Assembly (NCBI GenBank): GCA_043228905.1
Contig: JBHGNT010000028.1
Coordinates: forward strand, 62,001-126,000
DNA from: Azolla caroliniana
Lineage: Eukaryota > Polypodiophyta
Length of the DNA stretch: 64,000 nt
Direction: 5' to 3'
Shown here: piece by piece, positions 37,401 to 49,410 of the stretch
Numbering within the stretch: position 1 is the first letter of the stretch
Layout: each line of letters begins with the position of its first letter
The notes under the pieces: generated by a model
Told to the model about the DNA's origin: nothing
Database searches by the model: none
What the model saw: the letters and a program-made list of their open reading frames with translations, nothing else
Program-made: the position numbers and the translations under genes

Positions 37401-40340
37401 CCGATATCCCACTCGCCAGATATGAAGATTTTAATTTACCTACTAGCTCTTCGCAACTCACTCCTCAAATTTGGGAATTTCGTCATGTCTCTCGACCTGA
37501 GTTTCAAAATCTTGATTTTTTAATTCCATATCATAGCTAACGTTGTTAGCTTCGATTCGCATATTTGAACACAAAAATCCGATATCACACTCGCCAGTTA
37601 TGAACATTTTAATTTACCTACTAGCTCTTCCCAACTCCCTCCTCATGTTGCTAATTTTGTCATGTCTCTCTACCTGAGTTTCAAAATCTTGAGTTTTTAA
37701 TTCCATATCATATCTAGCGTTGTTAGCTTCGATTCGCATGTTTGAACACAAAAGCCCGATATCACACTCGCCAGATATGAACATTTTAATTTACCTACTA
37801 GCTCTTCCCAACTCACTCCTCAAATTTGGGAATTTCGTCATGTCTCTCGACCTGAGTTTCAAAATCTTGATTTTTTAATTCCATATCGTAACTAGCATTG
37901 TTAGCTTCGATTTACATGTTTGAACACAAAAATCCGATATCACACGAGCCAGGTATGATCATTTTAATTTACTCAAGGGCTCTTCTCAACTCCCTCATCA
38001 AGGTTGCTAATTTCGTCATGTCTCTCGACCTGAGTTTCAAAATCTTGATTTTTTAATTCTATATCCTAGCTAGCATTGTTAGCTTCGATTCGCATGTTTG
38101 AACACAAAAATCCGATATCCCACTCGCCAGATATGAACATTTTAATTTACCTCCTAGCTCTTCCCAACTCACTCCTCAAATTTGGGAATTTCATCATATC
38201 TCTCGACCTGAGTTTCAAAATCTTGATTTTTTAATTCGAGATCATAGCTAGCGTTGTTAGCTTCGATTCGCATGTTTGAACACAAAAATCCGATATCACA
38301 CTCGCCAGATATGAACATTTTAATTTACCTAGTAGCTCTTCCCAACTCACTCCTCAAATTTGCTAATTTCGTCATGTCTCTCGACCTGAGTTTCAAAATC
38401 TTGATTTTTTAATTCCATATCATAGCTAGCGTTGTTAGCTTCGATTCGCATGTTTGAACACAGAAATCCGATATCACACTCGCCAGATATGAACATTTTA
38501 ATTTACCTACTAGCTCTTCCCAACTCACTCCTCAAATTTGGGAATTTCGTCATGTCTCTCGACCTGAGTTTCAAAATCTGGATTTTTTAATTCCATATCG
38601 TAACTAGAGTTGTTAGCTTCGATTTACATGTTTGAACACAAAAATCCGATATCACACGAGCCAGGTATGATCATTTTAATTTACTCAAGGGCTCTTCTCA
38701 ACTCCGTCGTCAAGGTTGCTAATTTCTTCATGTCTCTCGACCTGAGTTTCAAAATCTTGATTTTTTAATTCCATATCATAGCTAGCGTTGTTAGCTTCGA
38801 TTCGCATGTTTGAACACAAAAATCCGATATCACACTCGCCAGATATGAACATTTTAATTTACCTACTAGCTCTCCCCAACTCACTCCTCAAATTTGCTAA
38901 TTCCGTCATGTCTCTCGACATGAGTTTCAAAATCTTGATTTTTTAATTCCATATCATAGCTAGCGTTGTTAGCTTCGATTCGCATGTTTGAACACAAAAA
39001 TCCGATATCCCACTCGCCAGATATGAACATTTTAATTTACCTAGTAGCTCTTCCCAACTCACTCCTCAAATTTGGGAATTTCGTCATGTCTCTCGACCTG
39101 AGTTTCAAAATCTTGATTTTTTAATTCCATATCCTAGCTAGCGTTGTTAGCTTCGATTCGCATGTTTGAACACAAAAAACCGATATCACACGCACCAGAT
39201 ATGAACATTTTAATTTACCTACTAGCTCTTCCCAACTCACTCCTCAAATTTGGGAATTTCGTCATATCTCTCGACCTGAGTTTCAAAATCTTGATTTTTT
39301 AATTCGAGATCATAGCTAGCGTTGTTAGCTTCGATTCGCATGTTTGAACACAAAAATCCGATATCACACTCGCCAGATATGAACATTTTAATTTACCTAC
39401 TAGCTCTCCCCAACTCACTCCTCAAATTTGCTAATTCCGTCATGTCTCTCGACATGAGTTTCAAAATCTTGATTTTTTAATTCCATATCATAGCTAGCGT
39501 TGTTAGCTTCGATTCGCATGTTTGAACACAAAAATCCGATATCACACTCGCCAGATATGAACATTTTAATTTACCTAGCAGCTCTTCCCAACTCACTCCT
39601 CAAATTTGCTAATTTCGTCATGTCTCTCGACATGAGTTTCAAAATCTTGATTTTTTAATTCCATATCATAGCTAGCGTTGTTAGCTTCGATTCGCATGTT
39701 TGAACACAGAAATCCGATATCACACTCGCCAGATATGAACATTTTAATTTACCTACTAGCTCTTCCCAACTCACTCCTCAAATTTGGGAATTTCGTCATG
39801 TCTCTCGACCTGAGTTTCAAAATCTGGATTTTTTAATTCCATATCGTAACTAGCGTTGTTAGCTTCGATTTACATGTTTGAACACAAAAATCCGATATCA
39901 CACGAGCCAGATATGATCATTTTAATTTACTGAAGGGCTCTTCTCAACTCCGTCGTCAAGGTTGCTAATTTCGTCATGTCTCTCGACCTGAGTTTCAAAA
40001 TCTTGATTTTTTAATTCTATATCCTAGCTAGCATTGTTAGCTTCGATTCGCATGTTTGAACACAAAAATCCGATATCCCACTCGCCAGATATGAACATTT
40101 TAATTTACCTCCTAGCTCTTCCCAACTCACTCCTCAAATTTGGGAATTTCGTCATATCTCTCGACCTGAGTTTCAAAATCTTGATTTTTTAATTCGAGAT
40201 CATAGCTAGCGTTGTTAGCTTCGATTCGCATGTTTGAACACAAAAATCCGATATCACACTCGCCAGATATGAACATTTTAATTTACCTAGTAGCTCTTCC
40301 CAACTCACTCCTCAAATTTGCTAATTTCGTCATGTCTCTC
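34471..40340 (+). repeat. Mixed block at left of domain 2
   Basis: About 33 monomers of types G, H, I, K and F, with an island of B-C-D near 35.2-35.7 kb. The block supplies partners for several later copies: 35,530-36,160 matches 59,003-59,633, 36,470-38,331 matches 60,834-62,695, and 36,961-38,331 matches 45,320-46,690. The two F monomers near 38.6 and 39.9 kb belong to a set repeated downstream, the latter differing by tgaagggc. Confidence 0.85.
36961..38331 (+). repeat. 1.37-kb block Q, copy 1
   Basis: Ordered tags are an H with acatttgaat, a monomer with ctcaagagctctt, one with atgaagattt and cttcgcaactc, one opening tctacctgag with cttgagttttt, an F with gtaactagcattg, a monomer with ctatatcctagctagcattg, and an H. 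The same order occurs at 45,320 (offset 8,359) and 61,325 (offset 24,364). This copy has private changes agggttg and catatttg. Confidence 0.86.
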
Positions 40341-41942
40341 GACATGAGTTTCAAAATCTTGATTTTTTAATTCCATATCATAGCTAGCGTTGTTAGCTTC
40401 GATTCGCATGTTTGAACACAGAAATCCGATATCACACTCGCCAGATATGAACATTTTAATTTACCTAGCAGCTCTTCCCAACTCACTCCTCAAATTTGCT
40501 AATTTCGTCATGTCTCTCGACATGAGTTTCAAAATCTTGATTTTTTAATTCCATATCATAGCTCGCGTTGTTAGCTTCGATTCGCATGTTTGAACACAAA
40601 AATCCGATATCACACTCGCCAGATATGAACATTTTAATTTACCTACTAGCTCTTCCCAACTCACTCCTCAAATTTGGGAATTTCGTCATGTCTCTCGACC
40701 TGAGTTTCAAAATCTGGATTTTCTAATTCCATATCGTAACTAGCGTTGTTAGCTTCGATTTACATGTTTGAACACAAAAATCCGATATCACACGAGCCAG
40801 GTATGATCATTTTAATTTACTCAAGGGCTCTTCTCAACTCCGTCGTCAAGGTTGCTAATTTTTTCATGTCTCTCGACCTGAGTTTCAAAATCTTGATTTT
40901 TTAATTCCATATCATAGCTAGCGTTGTTAGCTTCGATTCGCATGTTTGAACACAAAAAACCGATATCACACGCACCAGATATGAACATTTTAATTTACCT
41001 ACTAGCTCTTCCCAACTCACTCCTCAAATTTGGGAATTTCGTCATATCTCTCGACCTGAGTTTCAAAATCTTGATTTTTTAATTCGAGATCATAGCTAGC
41101 GTTGTTAGCATCGATTCGCATGTTTGAACACAAAAATCCGATATCACACTCGCCAGATATGAACATTTTAATTTACCTACTAGCTCTCCCCAACTCACTC
41201 CTCAAATTTGCTAATTCCGTCATGTCTCTCTACCTGAGTTTCAAAATCTTGATTTTTTAATTCCATATCATAGCTCGCGTTGTTAGCTTCGATTCGCATG
41301 TTTGAACACAAAAATCCGATATCACACTCGCCAGATATGAACATTTTAATTTACCTACTAGCTCTTCCCAACTCACTCCTCAAATTTGGGAATTTCGTCA
41401 TGTCTCTCGACCTGAGTTTCAAAATCTGGATTTTTTAATTCCATATCATAGCTAGCGTTGTTAGCTTCGATTCGCATGTTTGAACACAAAAATCCGATAT
41501 CCCACTCGCCAGATATGAACATTTTAATTTACCTAGTAGCTCTTCCCAACTCACTCCTCAAATTTGGGAATTTCGTCATGTCTCTCGACCTGAGTTTCAA
41601 AATCTTGATTTTTTAATTCCATATCGTAGCTAGCGTTGTTAGCTTCGATTCGCATGTTTGAACACAAAAAACCGATATCACACGCACCAGATATGAACAT
41701 TTTAATTTACCTACTAGCTCTTCCCAACTCACTCCTCAAATTTGGGAATTTCGTCATATCTCTCGACCTGAGTTTCAAAATCTTGATTTTTTAATTCGAG
41801 ATCATAGCTAGCGTTGTTAGCTTCGATTCGCATGTTTGAACACAAAAATCCGATATCACACTCGCCAGATATGAACATTTTAATTTACCTACTAGCTCTC
41901 CCCAACTCACTCCTCAAATTTGCTAATTCCGTCATGTCTCTC
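40341..41942 (+). repeat. 1,602-bp tandem duplication, copy 1
   Basis: Nine monomers beginning with type I. The tag ttttctaattcc in the F monomer (about 40,720) reappears 1,602 bp later. Copy 1 has gtaactag where copy 2 has ataactag, and ctggatttttt near 41,427 where copy 2 has cttgatttttt. Confidence 0.86.
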
Positions 41943-42120
41943 GACATGAGTTTCAAAATCTTGATTTTTTAATTCCATATCATAGCTAGCGTTGTTAGCT
42001 TCGATTCGCATGTTTGAACACAGAAATCCGATATCACACTCGCCAGATATGAACATTTTAATTTACCTAGCAGCTCTTCCCAACTCACTCCTCAAATTTG
42101 CTAATTTCGTCATGTCTCTC
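41943..42120 (+). repeat. Reference monomer type I
   Basis: Type I is defined by gacatgag in place of the gacctgag anchor, usually with cacagaaatcc and cctagcagctc. It occurs singly or in runs of two or three in domain 2 and is absent from domain 1. Confidence 0.88.
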
Positions 42121-42298
42121 GACATGAGTTTCAAAATCTTGATTTTTTAATTCCATATCATAGCTCGCGTTGTTAGCTTCGATTCGCATGTTTGAACACA
42201 AAAATCCGATATCACACTCGCCAGATATGAACATTTTAATTTACCTACTAGCTCTTCCCAACTCACTCCTCAAATTTGGGAATTTCGTCATGTCTCTC

Positions 42299-42476
42299 GA
42301 CCTGAGTTTCAAAATCTGGATTTTCTAATTCCATATCATAACTAGCGTTGTTAGCTTCGATTTACATGTTTGAACACAAAAATCCGATATCACACGAGCC
42401 AGGTATGATCATTTTAATTTACTCAAGGGCTCTTCTCAACTCCGTCGTCAAGGTTGCTAATTTTTTCATGTCTCTC
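42299..42476 (+). repeat. Reference monomer type F (most diverged)
   Basis: Type F is the most diverged subfamily. Marks are ctggatttt, ataactagcg or gtaactagcg, gatttacatg, cacacgagccaggtatgatc, ttactcaagggctcttctc and ccgtcgtcaaggttgc. Its back-half segment actcaaggg lies at 37,971, 38,683, 40,819, 42,421, 44,201, 44,557, 46,330, 47,931, 49,889, 51,669, 52,025, 53,443, 55,401, 57,181, 57,537, 62,335 and 62,869; a copy at 39,929 has actgaaggg. A related form with actcaagagc and an ordinary linker occurs at 37,261, 45,620, 53,088, 58,600 and 61,625. It is confined to domain 2. Confidence 0.9.
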
Positions 42477-42654
42477 GACCTGAGTTTCAAAATCTTGATT
42501 TTTTAATTCCATATCATAGCTAGCGTTGTTAGCTTCGATTCGCATGTTTGAACACAAAAAACCGATATCACACGCACCAGATATGAACATTTTAATTTAC
42601 CTACTAGCTCTTCCCAACTCACTCCTCAAATTTGGGAATTTCGTCATATCTCTC
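42477..42654 (+). repeat. Reference monomer type G
   Basis: Type G is defined by cacaaaaaaccgatatc and cacacgcaccagatatg with the long linker, followed by the junction tcgtcatatctc into type H. The G-H pair recurs throughout domain 2. The first G (34,471) marks the start of the domain. Confidence 0.88.
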
Positions 42655-42832
42655 GACCTGAGTTTCAAAATCTTGATTTTTTAATTCGAGATCATAGCTA
42701 GCGTTGTTAGCATCGATTCGCATGTTTGAACACAAAAATCCGATATCACACTCGCCAGATATGAACATTTTAATTTACCTACTAGCTCTCCCCAACTCAC
42801 TCCTCAAATTTGCTAATTCCGTCATGTCTCTC
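42655..42832 (+). repeat. Reference monomer type H
   Basis: Type H is defined by ttaattcgagatcatagc in place of ttaattccatatcatagc. This copy has gttagcatcg and ends ctctccccaactc with ctaattccgtc. Copies with gaacatttgaattta are a subtype (36,961; 45,320; 52,788; 58,300; 61,325; also 48,890 and 54,402). Confidence 0.88.
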
Positions 42833-43010
42833 TACCTGAGTTTCAAAATCTTGATTTTTTAATTCCATATCATAGCTCGCGTTGTTAGCTTCGATTCGCA
42901 TGTTTGAACACAAAAATCCGATATCACACTCGCCAGATATGAACATTTTAATTTACCTACTAGCTCTTCCCAACTCACTCCTCAAATTTGGGAATTTCGT
43001 CATGTCTCTC
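42833..43010 (+). repeat. Reference monomer type K
   Basis: Type K is defined by atagctcgcgttg. In this copy the anchor is tctacctgag; in other copies it is gacatgag. It generally precedes a monomer with ctggatt or cttgatt and lies just upstream of F or C. Confidence 0.85.
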
Positions 43011-44612
43011 GACCTGAGTTTCAAAATCTTGATTTTTTAATTCCATATCATAGCTAGCGTTGTTAGCTTCGATTCGCATGTTTGAACACAAAAATCCGAT
43101 ATCCCACTCGCCAGATATGAACATTTTAATTTACCTAGTAGCTCTTCCCAACTCACTCCTCAAATTTGGGAATTTCGTCATGTCTCTCGACCTGAGTTTC
43201 AAAATCTTGATTTTTTAATTCCATATCGTAGCTAGCGTTGTTAGCTTCGATTCGCATGTTTGAACACAAAAAACCGATATCACACGCACCAGATATGAAC
43301 ATTTTAATTTACCTACTAGCTCTTCCCAACTCACTCCTCAAATTTGGGAATTTCGTCATATCTCTCGACCTGAGTTTCAAAATCTTGATTTTTTAATTCG
43401 AGATCATAGCTAGCGTTGTTAGCTTCGATTCGCATGTTTGAACACAAAAATCCGATATCACACTCGCCAGATATGAACATTTTAATTTACCTACTAGCTC
43501 TCCCCAACTCACTCCTCAAATTTGCTAATTCCGTCATGTCTCTCGACATGAGTTTCAAAATCTTGATTTTTTAATTCCATATCATAGCTAGCGTTGTTAG
43601 CTTCGATTCGCATGTTTGAACACAGAAATCCGATATCACACTCGCCAGATATGAACATTTTAATTTACCTACTAGCTCTCCCCAACTCACTCCTCAAATT
43701 TGCTAATTCCGTCATGTCTCTCGACATGAGTTTCAAAATCTTGATTTTTTAATTCCATATCATAGCTAGCGTTGTTAGCTTCGATTCGCATGTTTGAACA
43801 CAAAAATCCGATATCACACTCGCCAGATATGAACATTTTAATTTACCTAGCAGCTCTTCCCAACTCACTCCTCAAATTTGCTAATTTCGTCATGTCTCTC
43901 GACATGAGTTTCAAAACCTTGATTTTTTAATTCCATGTCATAGCTAGCGTTGTTAGCTTCGATTCGCATGTTTGAACACAGAAATCCGATATCACACTCG
44001 CCAGATATGAACATTTTAATTTACCTACTAGCTCTTCCCAACTCACTCCTCAAATTTGGGAATTTCGTCATGTCTCTCGACCTGAGTTTCAAAATCTGGA
44101 TTTTTTAATTCCATATCGTAACTAGCGTTGTTAGCTTCGATTTACATGTTTGAACACAAAAATCCGATATCACACGAGCCAGGTATGATCATTTTAATTT
44201 ACTCAAGGGCTCTTCTCAACTCCGTCGTCAAGGTTGCTAATTTCTTCATGTCTCTCGACCTGAGTTTCAAAATCTTGATTTTTTAATTCCATATCATAGC
44301 TAGCGTTGTTAGCTTCGATTCGCATGTTTGAACACAAAAATCCGATATCACACTCGCCAGATATGAACATTTTAATTTACCTACTAGCTCTCCCCAACTC
44401 ACTCCTCAAATTTGCTAATTCCGTCATGTCTCTCGACATGAGTTTCAAAATCTTGATTTTTTAATTCCATATCATAGCTAGCGTTGTTAGCTTCGATTTA
44501 CATGTTTGAACACAAAAATCCGATATCACACGAGCCAGGTATGATCATTTTAATTTACTCAAGGGCTCTTCTCAACTCCGTCGTCAAGGTTGCTAATTTT
44601 TTCATGTCTCTC

Positions 44613-44787
44613 GACCTGAGTTTCAAAATCTTGATTTTTTAATTCCATATCATAGCTAGCGTTAGCTTCGATTCGCATGTTTGAACACAGACATCCGATA
44701 TCACACTCGCCAGATATGAACATTTTAATTTACCTAGCAGCTCTTCCCAACTCACTCCTCAAATTTGCTAATTTCGTCATGTGTCTC
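44613..44787 (+). repeat. 175-bp monomer with 3-bp deletion, copy 1
   Basis: This unit reads agctagcgttagcttcg, lacking one gtt of the usual gcgttgttagc. It also carries cacagacatcc. Identical tagged units occur at 52,081, 57,593 and 63,281, making it the best landmark for the long-range copies of domain 2. Confidence 0.93.
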
Positions 44788-45319
44788 GACATGAGTTTCA
44801 AAATCTTGATTTTTTAATTCCATATCATAGCTCGCGTTGTTAGCTTCGATTCGCATGTTTGAACACAAAAATCCGATATCACACTCGCCAGTTATGAACA
44901 TTTTAATTTACCTACTAGCTCTTCCCAACTCCCTCCTCATGTTGCTAATTTCGTCATGTCTCTCGACGTGAGTTTCAAAATCTTGATTTTTTAATGCCAT
45001 ATCATAGCTAACGTTGTTAGCTTCGATTCACATGATTGAACACAAAAATCCGATATCACACTCGCCAGTTATGAACATTTTAATTTACCTACTAGCTCTT
45101 CCCAACTCCCTCCTCATGTTGCTAATTTCGTGATGTCTCTCGACCTGAGTTTCAAAATCTTGATTTTTTAATTCCATATCATAGCTAGCGTTGTCAGCTT
45201 CGATTCGCATGTTTGAACACAAAAATCCGATATCCCACTCGCCAGATATGAACATTTTAATTTACCTCCTAGCTCTTCCCAACTCACTCCTCAAATTTGG
45301 GAATTTCGTCATATCTCTC

Positions 45320-46690
45320 GACCTGAGTTTCAAAATCTTGATTTTTTAATTCGAGATCATAGCTAGCGTTGTTAGCTTCGATTCGCATGTTTGAACACAA
45401 AAATCCGATATCACACTCGCCAGATATGAACATTTGAATTTACCTACTAGCTCTTCCCAACTCACTCCTCAAATTTGGGAATTTCGTCATGTCTCTCGAC
45501 CTGAGTTTCAAAATCTTGATTTTTTAATTCCATATCGTAGCTAGCGTTGTTAGCTTCGATTCACATCTTTGAACACAAAAATCCGATATCACACGAGCTA
45601 GGTATGATCATTTTAATTTACTCAAGAGCTCTTCCCAACTCCCTCCTCATGTAGCTAATTTTGTCATTTCTCTCGACCTGAGTTTCAAAATCTTGATTTT
45701 TTAATTCCATATCATAGCTAGCGTTGTTAGCTTCGATTCGCATGTTTGAACACAAAAATCCGATATCCCACTCGCCAGATATGAAGATTTTAATTTACCT
45801 ACTAGCTCTTCGCAACTCACTCCTCAAATTTGGGAATTTCGTCATGTCTCTCGACCTGAGTTTCAAAATTTTGATTTTTTAATTCCATATCATAGCTAAC
45901 GTTGTTAGCTTCGATTCACATGATTGAACACAAAAATCCGATATCACACTCGCCAGTTATGAACATTTTAATTTACCTACTAGCTCTTCCCAACTCCCTC
46001 CTCATGTTGCTAATTTTGTCATGTCTCTCTACCTGAGTTTCAAAATCTTGAGTTTTTAATTCCATATCATATCTAGCGTTGTTAGCTTCGATTCGCATGT
46101 TTGAACACAAAAATCCGATATCACACTCGCCAGATATGAACATTTTAATTTACCTACTAGCTCTTCCCAACTCACTCCTCAAATTTGGGAATTTCGTCAT
46201 GTCTCTCGACCTGAGTTTCAAAATCTTGATTTTTTAATTCCATATCGTAACTAGCATTGTTAGCTTCGATTTACATGTTTGAACACAAAAATCCGATATC
46301 ACACGAGCCAGGTATGATCATTTTAATTTACTCAAGGGCTCTTCTCAACTCCCTCGTCAAGGTTGCTAATTTCGTCATGTCTCTCGACCTGAGTTTCAAA
46401 ATCTTGATTTTTTAATTCTATATCCTAGCTAGCATTGTTAGCTTCGATTCGCATGTTTGAGCACAAAAATCCGATATCCCACTCGCCAGATATGAACATT
46501 TTAATTTACCTCCTAGCTCTTCCCAACTCACTCCTCAAATTTGGGAATTTCGTCATATCTCTCGACCTGAGTTTCAAAATCTTGATTTTTTAATTCGAGA
46601 TCATAGCTAGCGTTGTTAGCTTCGATTCGCATGTTTGAACACAAAAATCCGATATCACACTCGCCAGATATGAACATTTTAATTTACCTA
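45320..46690 (+). repeat. 1.37-kb block Q, copy 2
   Basis: Same order of tags as copy 1 at an 8,359-bp offset. It keeps aaaatccg where copies 1 and 3 have aaagcccg, and has cacatcttt and cgagctagg in the F-like monomer. Its left part overlaps the right end of block P. Confidence 0.85.
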
Positions 46691-49410
46691 CTAGCTCTTC
46701 CCAACTCACTCCTCAAATTTGCTAATTTCGTCATGTCTCTCGACCTGAGTTTCAAAATCTTGAATTTTTAATTCCATATCATAGCTAACATTGTTAGCTT
46801 CGATTCACATGATTGAACACAAAAATCCGATATCACACTCGCCAGTTATGAACATTTTAATTTACCTACTAACTCTTCCCAACTCACTCCTCAAATTTGC
46901 TAATTTCGTCATGTCTCTCGACATGAGTTTCAAAATCTTGATTTTTTAATTCCATATCATAGCTAGCGTTGTTAGCTTCGATTCGCATGTTTGAACACAG
47001 AAATCCGATATCCCACTCGCCAGATATGAACATTTTAATTTACCTAGTAGCTCTTCCCAACTCACTCCTCAAATTTGGGAATTTCGTCATGTCTCTCGAC
47101 CTGAGTTTCAAAATCTTGATTTTTTAATTCCATATCCTAGCTAGCGTTGTTAGCTTCGATTCGCATGTTTGAACACAAAAAACCGATATCACACGCACCA
47201 GATATGAACATTTTAATTTACCTACTAGCTCTTCCCAACTCACTCCTCAAATTTGGGAATTTCGTCATATCTCTCGACCTGAGTTTCAAAATCTTGATTT
47301 TTTAATTCGAGATCATAGCTAGCGTTGTTAGCTTCGATTCGCATGTTTGAACACAAAAATCCGATATCACACTCGCCAGATATGAACATTTTAATTTACC
47401 TACTAGCTCTCCCCAACTCACTCCTCAAATTTGCTAATTCCGTCATGTCTCTCGACATGAGTTTCAAAATCTTGATTTTTTAATTCCATATCATAGCTAA
47501 CATTGTTAGCTTCGATTCACATGATTGAACACAAAAATCCGATATCACACTCGCCAGTTATGAACATTTTAATTTACCTACTAGCTCTTCCCAACTCCCT
47601 CCTAATGTTGCTAATTTCGTCATGTCTCTCGACCTGAGTTTCAAAATCTTGATTTTTTAATTCCATATCATAGCTAGCGTTGTTAGCTTCGATTCGCATG
47701 TTTGAACACAGAAATCCGATATCACACTCGCCAGATATGAACATTTTAATTTACCTACTAGCTCTTCCCAACTCACTCCTCAAATTTGGGAATTTCGTCA
47801 TGTCTCTCGACCTGAGTTTCAAAATCTGGATTTTTTAATTCCATATCGTAACTAGCGTTGTTAGCTTCGATTTACATGTTTGAACACAAAAATCCGATAT
47901 CACACGAGCCAGATATGATCATTTTAATTTACTCAAGGGCTCTTCTCAACTCCGTCGTCAAGGTTGCTAATTTCGTCATGTCTCTCGACCTGAGTTTCAA
48001 AATCTTGATTTTTTAATTCTATATCCTAGCTAGCATTGTTAGCTTCGATTCGCATGTTTGAACACAAAAATCCGATATCCCACTTGCCAGATATGAACAT
48101 TTTAATTTACCTCCTAGCTCTTCCCAACTCACTCCTCAAATTTGGGAATTTCGTCATATCTCTCGACCTGAGTTTCAAAATCTTGATTTTTTAATTCGAG
48201 ATCATAGCTAGCGTTGTTAGCTTCGATTCGCATGTTTGAACACAAAAATCCGATATCACACTCGCCAGATATGAACATTTTAATTTACCTAGTAGCTCTT
48301 CCCAACTCACTCCTCAAATTTGCTAATTTCGTCATGTCTCTCGACATGAGTTTCAAAATCTTGATTTTTTAATTCCATATCATAGCTAGCGTTGTTAGCT
48401 TCGATTCGCATGTTTGAACACAGAAATCCGATATCACACTCGCCAGATATGAACATTTTAATTTACCTAGCAGCTCTTCCCAACTCACTCCTCAAATTTG
48501 CTAATTTCGTCATGTCTCTCGACATGAGTTTCAAAATCTTGATTTTTTAATTCCATATCATAGCTCGCGTTGTTAGCTTCGATTCGCATGTTTGAACACA
48601 AAAATCCGATATCACACTCGCCAGATATGAACATTTTAATTTACCTACTAGCTCTTCCCAACTCACTCCTCAAATTTGGGAATTTCGTCATGTCTCTCGA
48701 CCTGAGTTTCAAAATCTTGATTTTTTAATTCCATATCGTAACTAGCGTTGTTAGCTTCGATTCGCATGTTTGAACACAAAAAACCGATATCACACGAGCC
48801 AGATATGAACATTTTAATTTACCTACTAGCTCTTCCCAACTCACTCCTCAAATTTGGGAATTTCGTCATGTCTCTCGACCTGAGTTTCAAAATCTTGATT
48901 TTCTAATTCGAGATCATAGCTAGCGTTGTTAGCTTCGATTCGCATGTTTGAACACAAAAATCCGATATCACACTCGCCAGATATGAACATTTGAATTTAC
49001 CTACTAGCTCTCCCCAACTCACTCCTCAAATTTGGGAATTTCGTCATGTCTCTCTACCTGAGTTTCAAAATCTTGATTTTTTAATTCCATATCATAGCTC
49101 GCGTTGTTAGCTTCGATTCGCATGTTTGAACACAAAAATCCGATATCACACTCGCCAGATATGAACATTTTAATTTACCTACTAGCTCTTCCCAACTCAC
49201 TCCTCAAATTTGGGAATTTCGTCATGTCTCTCGACCTGAGTTTCAAAATCTTGATTATTTAATTCCATATCCTAGCTAGCGTTGTTAGCTTCGATTCGCA
49301 TGTTTGAACACAAAAATCCGATATCCCACTCGCCAGATATGAACATTTTAATTTACCTACTAGCTCTCCCCAACTCACTCCTCAAATTTGCTAATTCCGT
49401 CATGTCTCTC

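Larger units (their letters stand above)
41943..43544 (+). repeat. 1,602-bp tandem duplication, copy 2
   Basis: Second copy of the nine monomers. The match continues into the next monomer and stops near 43,665, where this copy has cctactagctctcccc and the first has cctagcagctcttccc. Confidence 0.86.
41943..45810 (+). repeat. 3.87-kb block P, copy 1
   Basis: This block occurs three times: here, at 49,411 (offset 7,468) and at 54,923 (offset 12,980). Tags are ttttctaattcc, the 175-bp monomer, gacgtgag with taatgccatatc, gtcagcttcg and acatttgaat. This copy differs from the other two at several single bases: cttgatt instead of ctggatt near 43,028, ctactagc instead of ctactaac near 44,019, and atagctagc instead of atacctagc near 45,182. 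It is therefore the outgroup of the three. Confidence 0.88.
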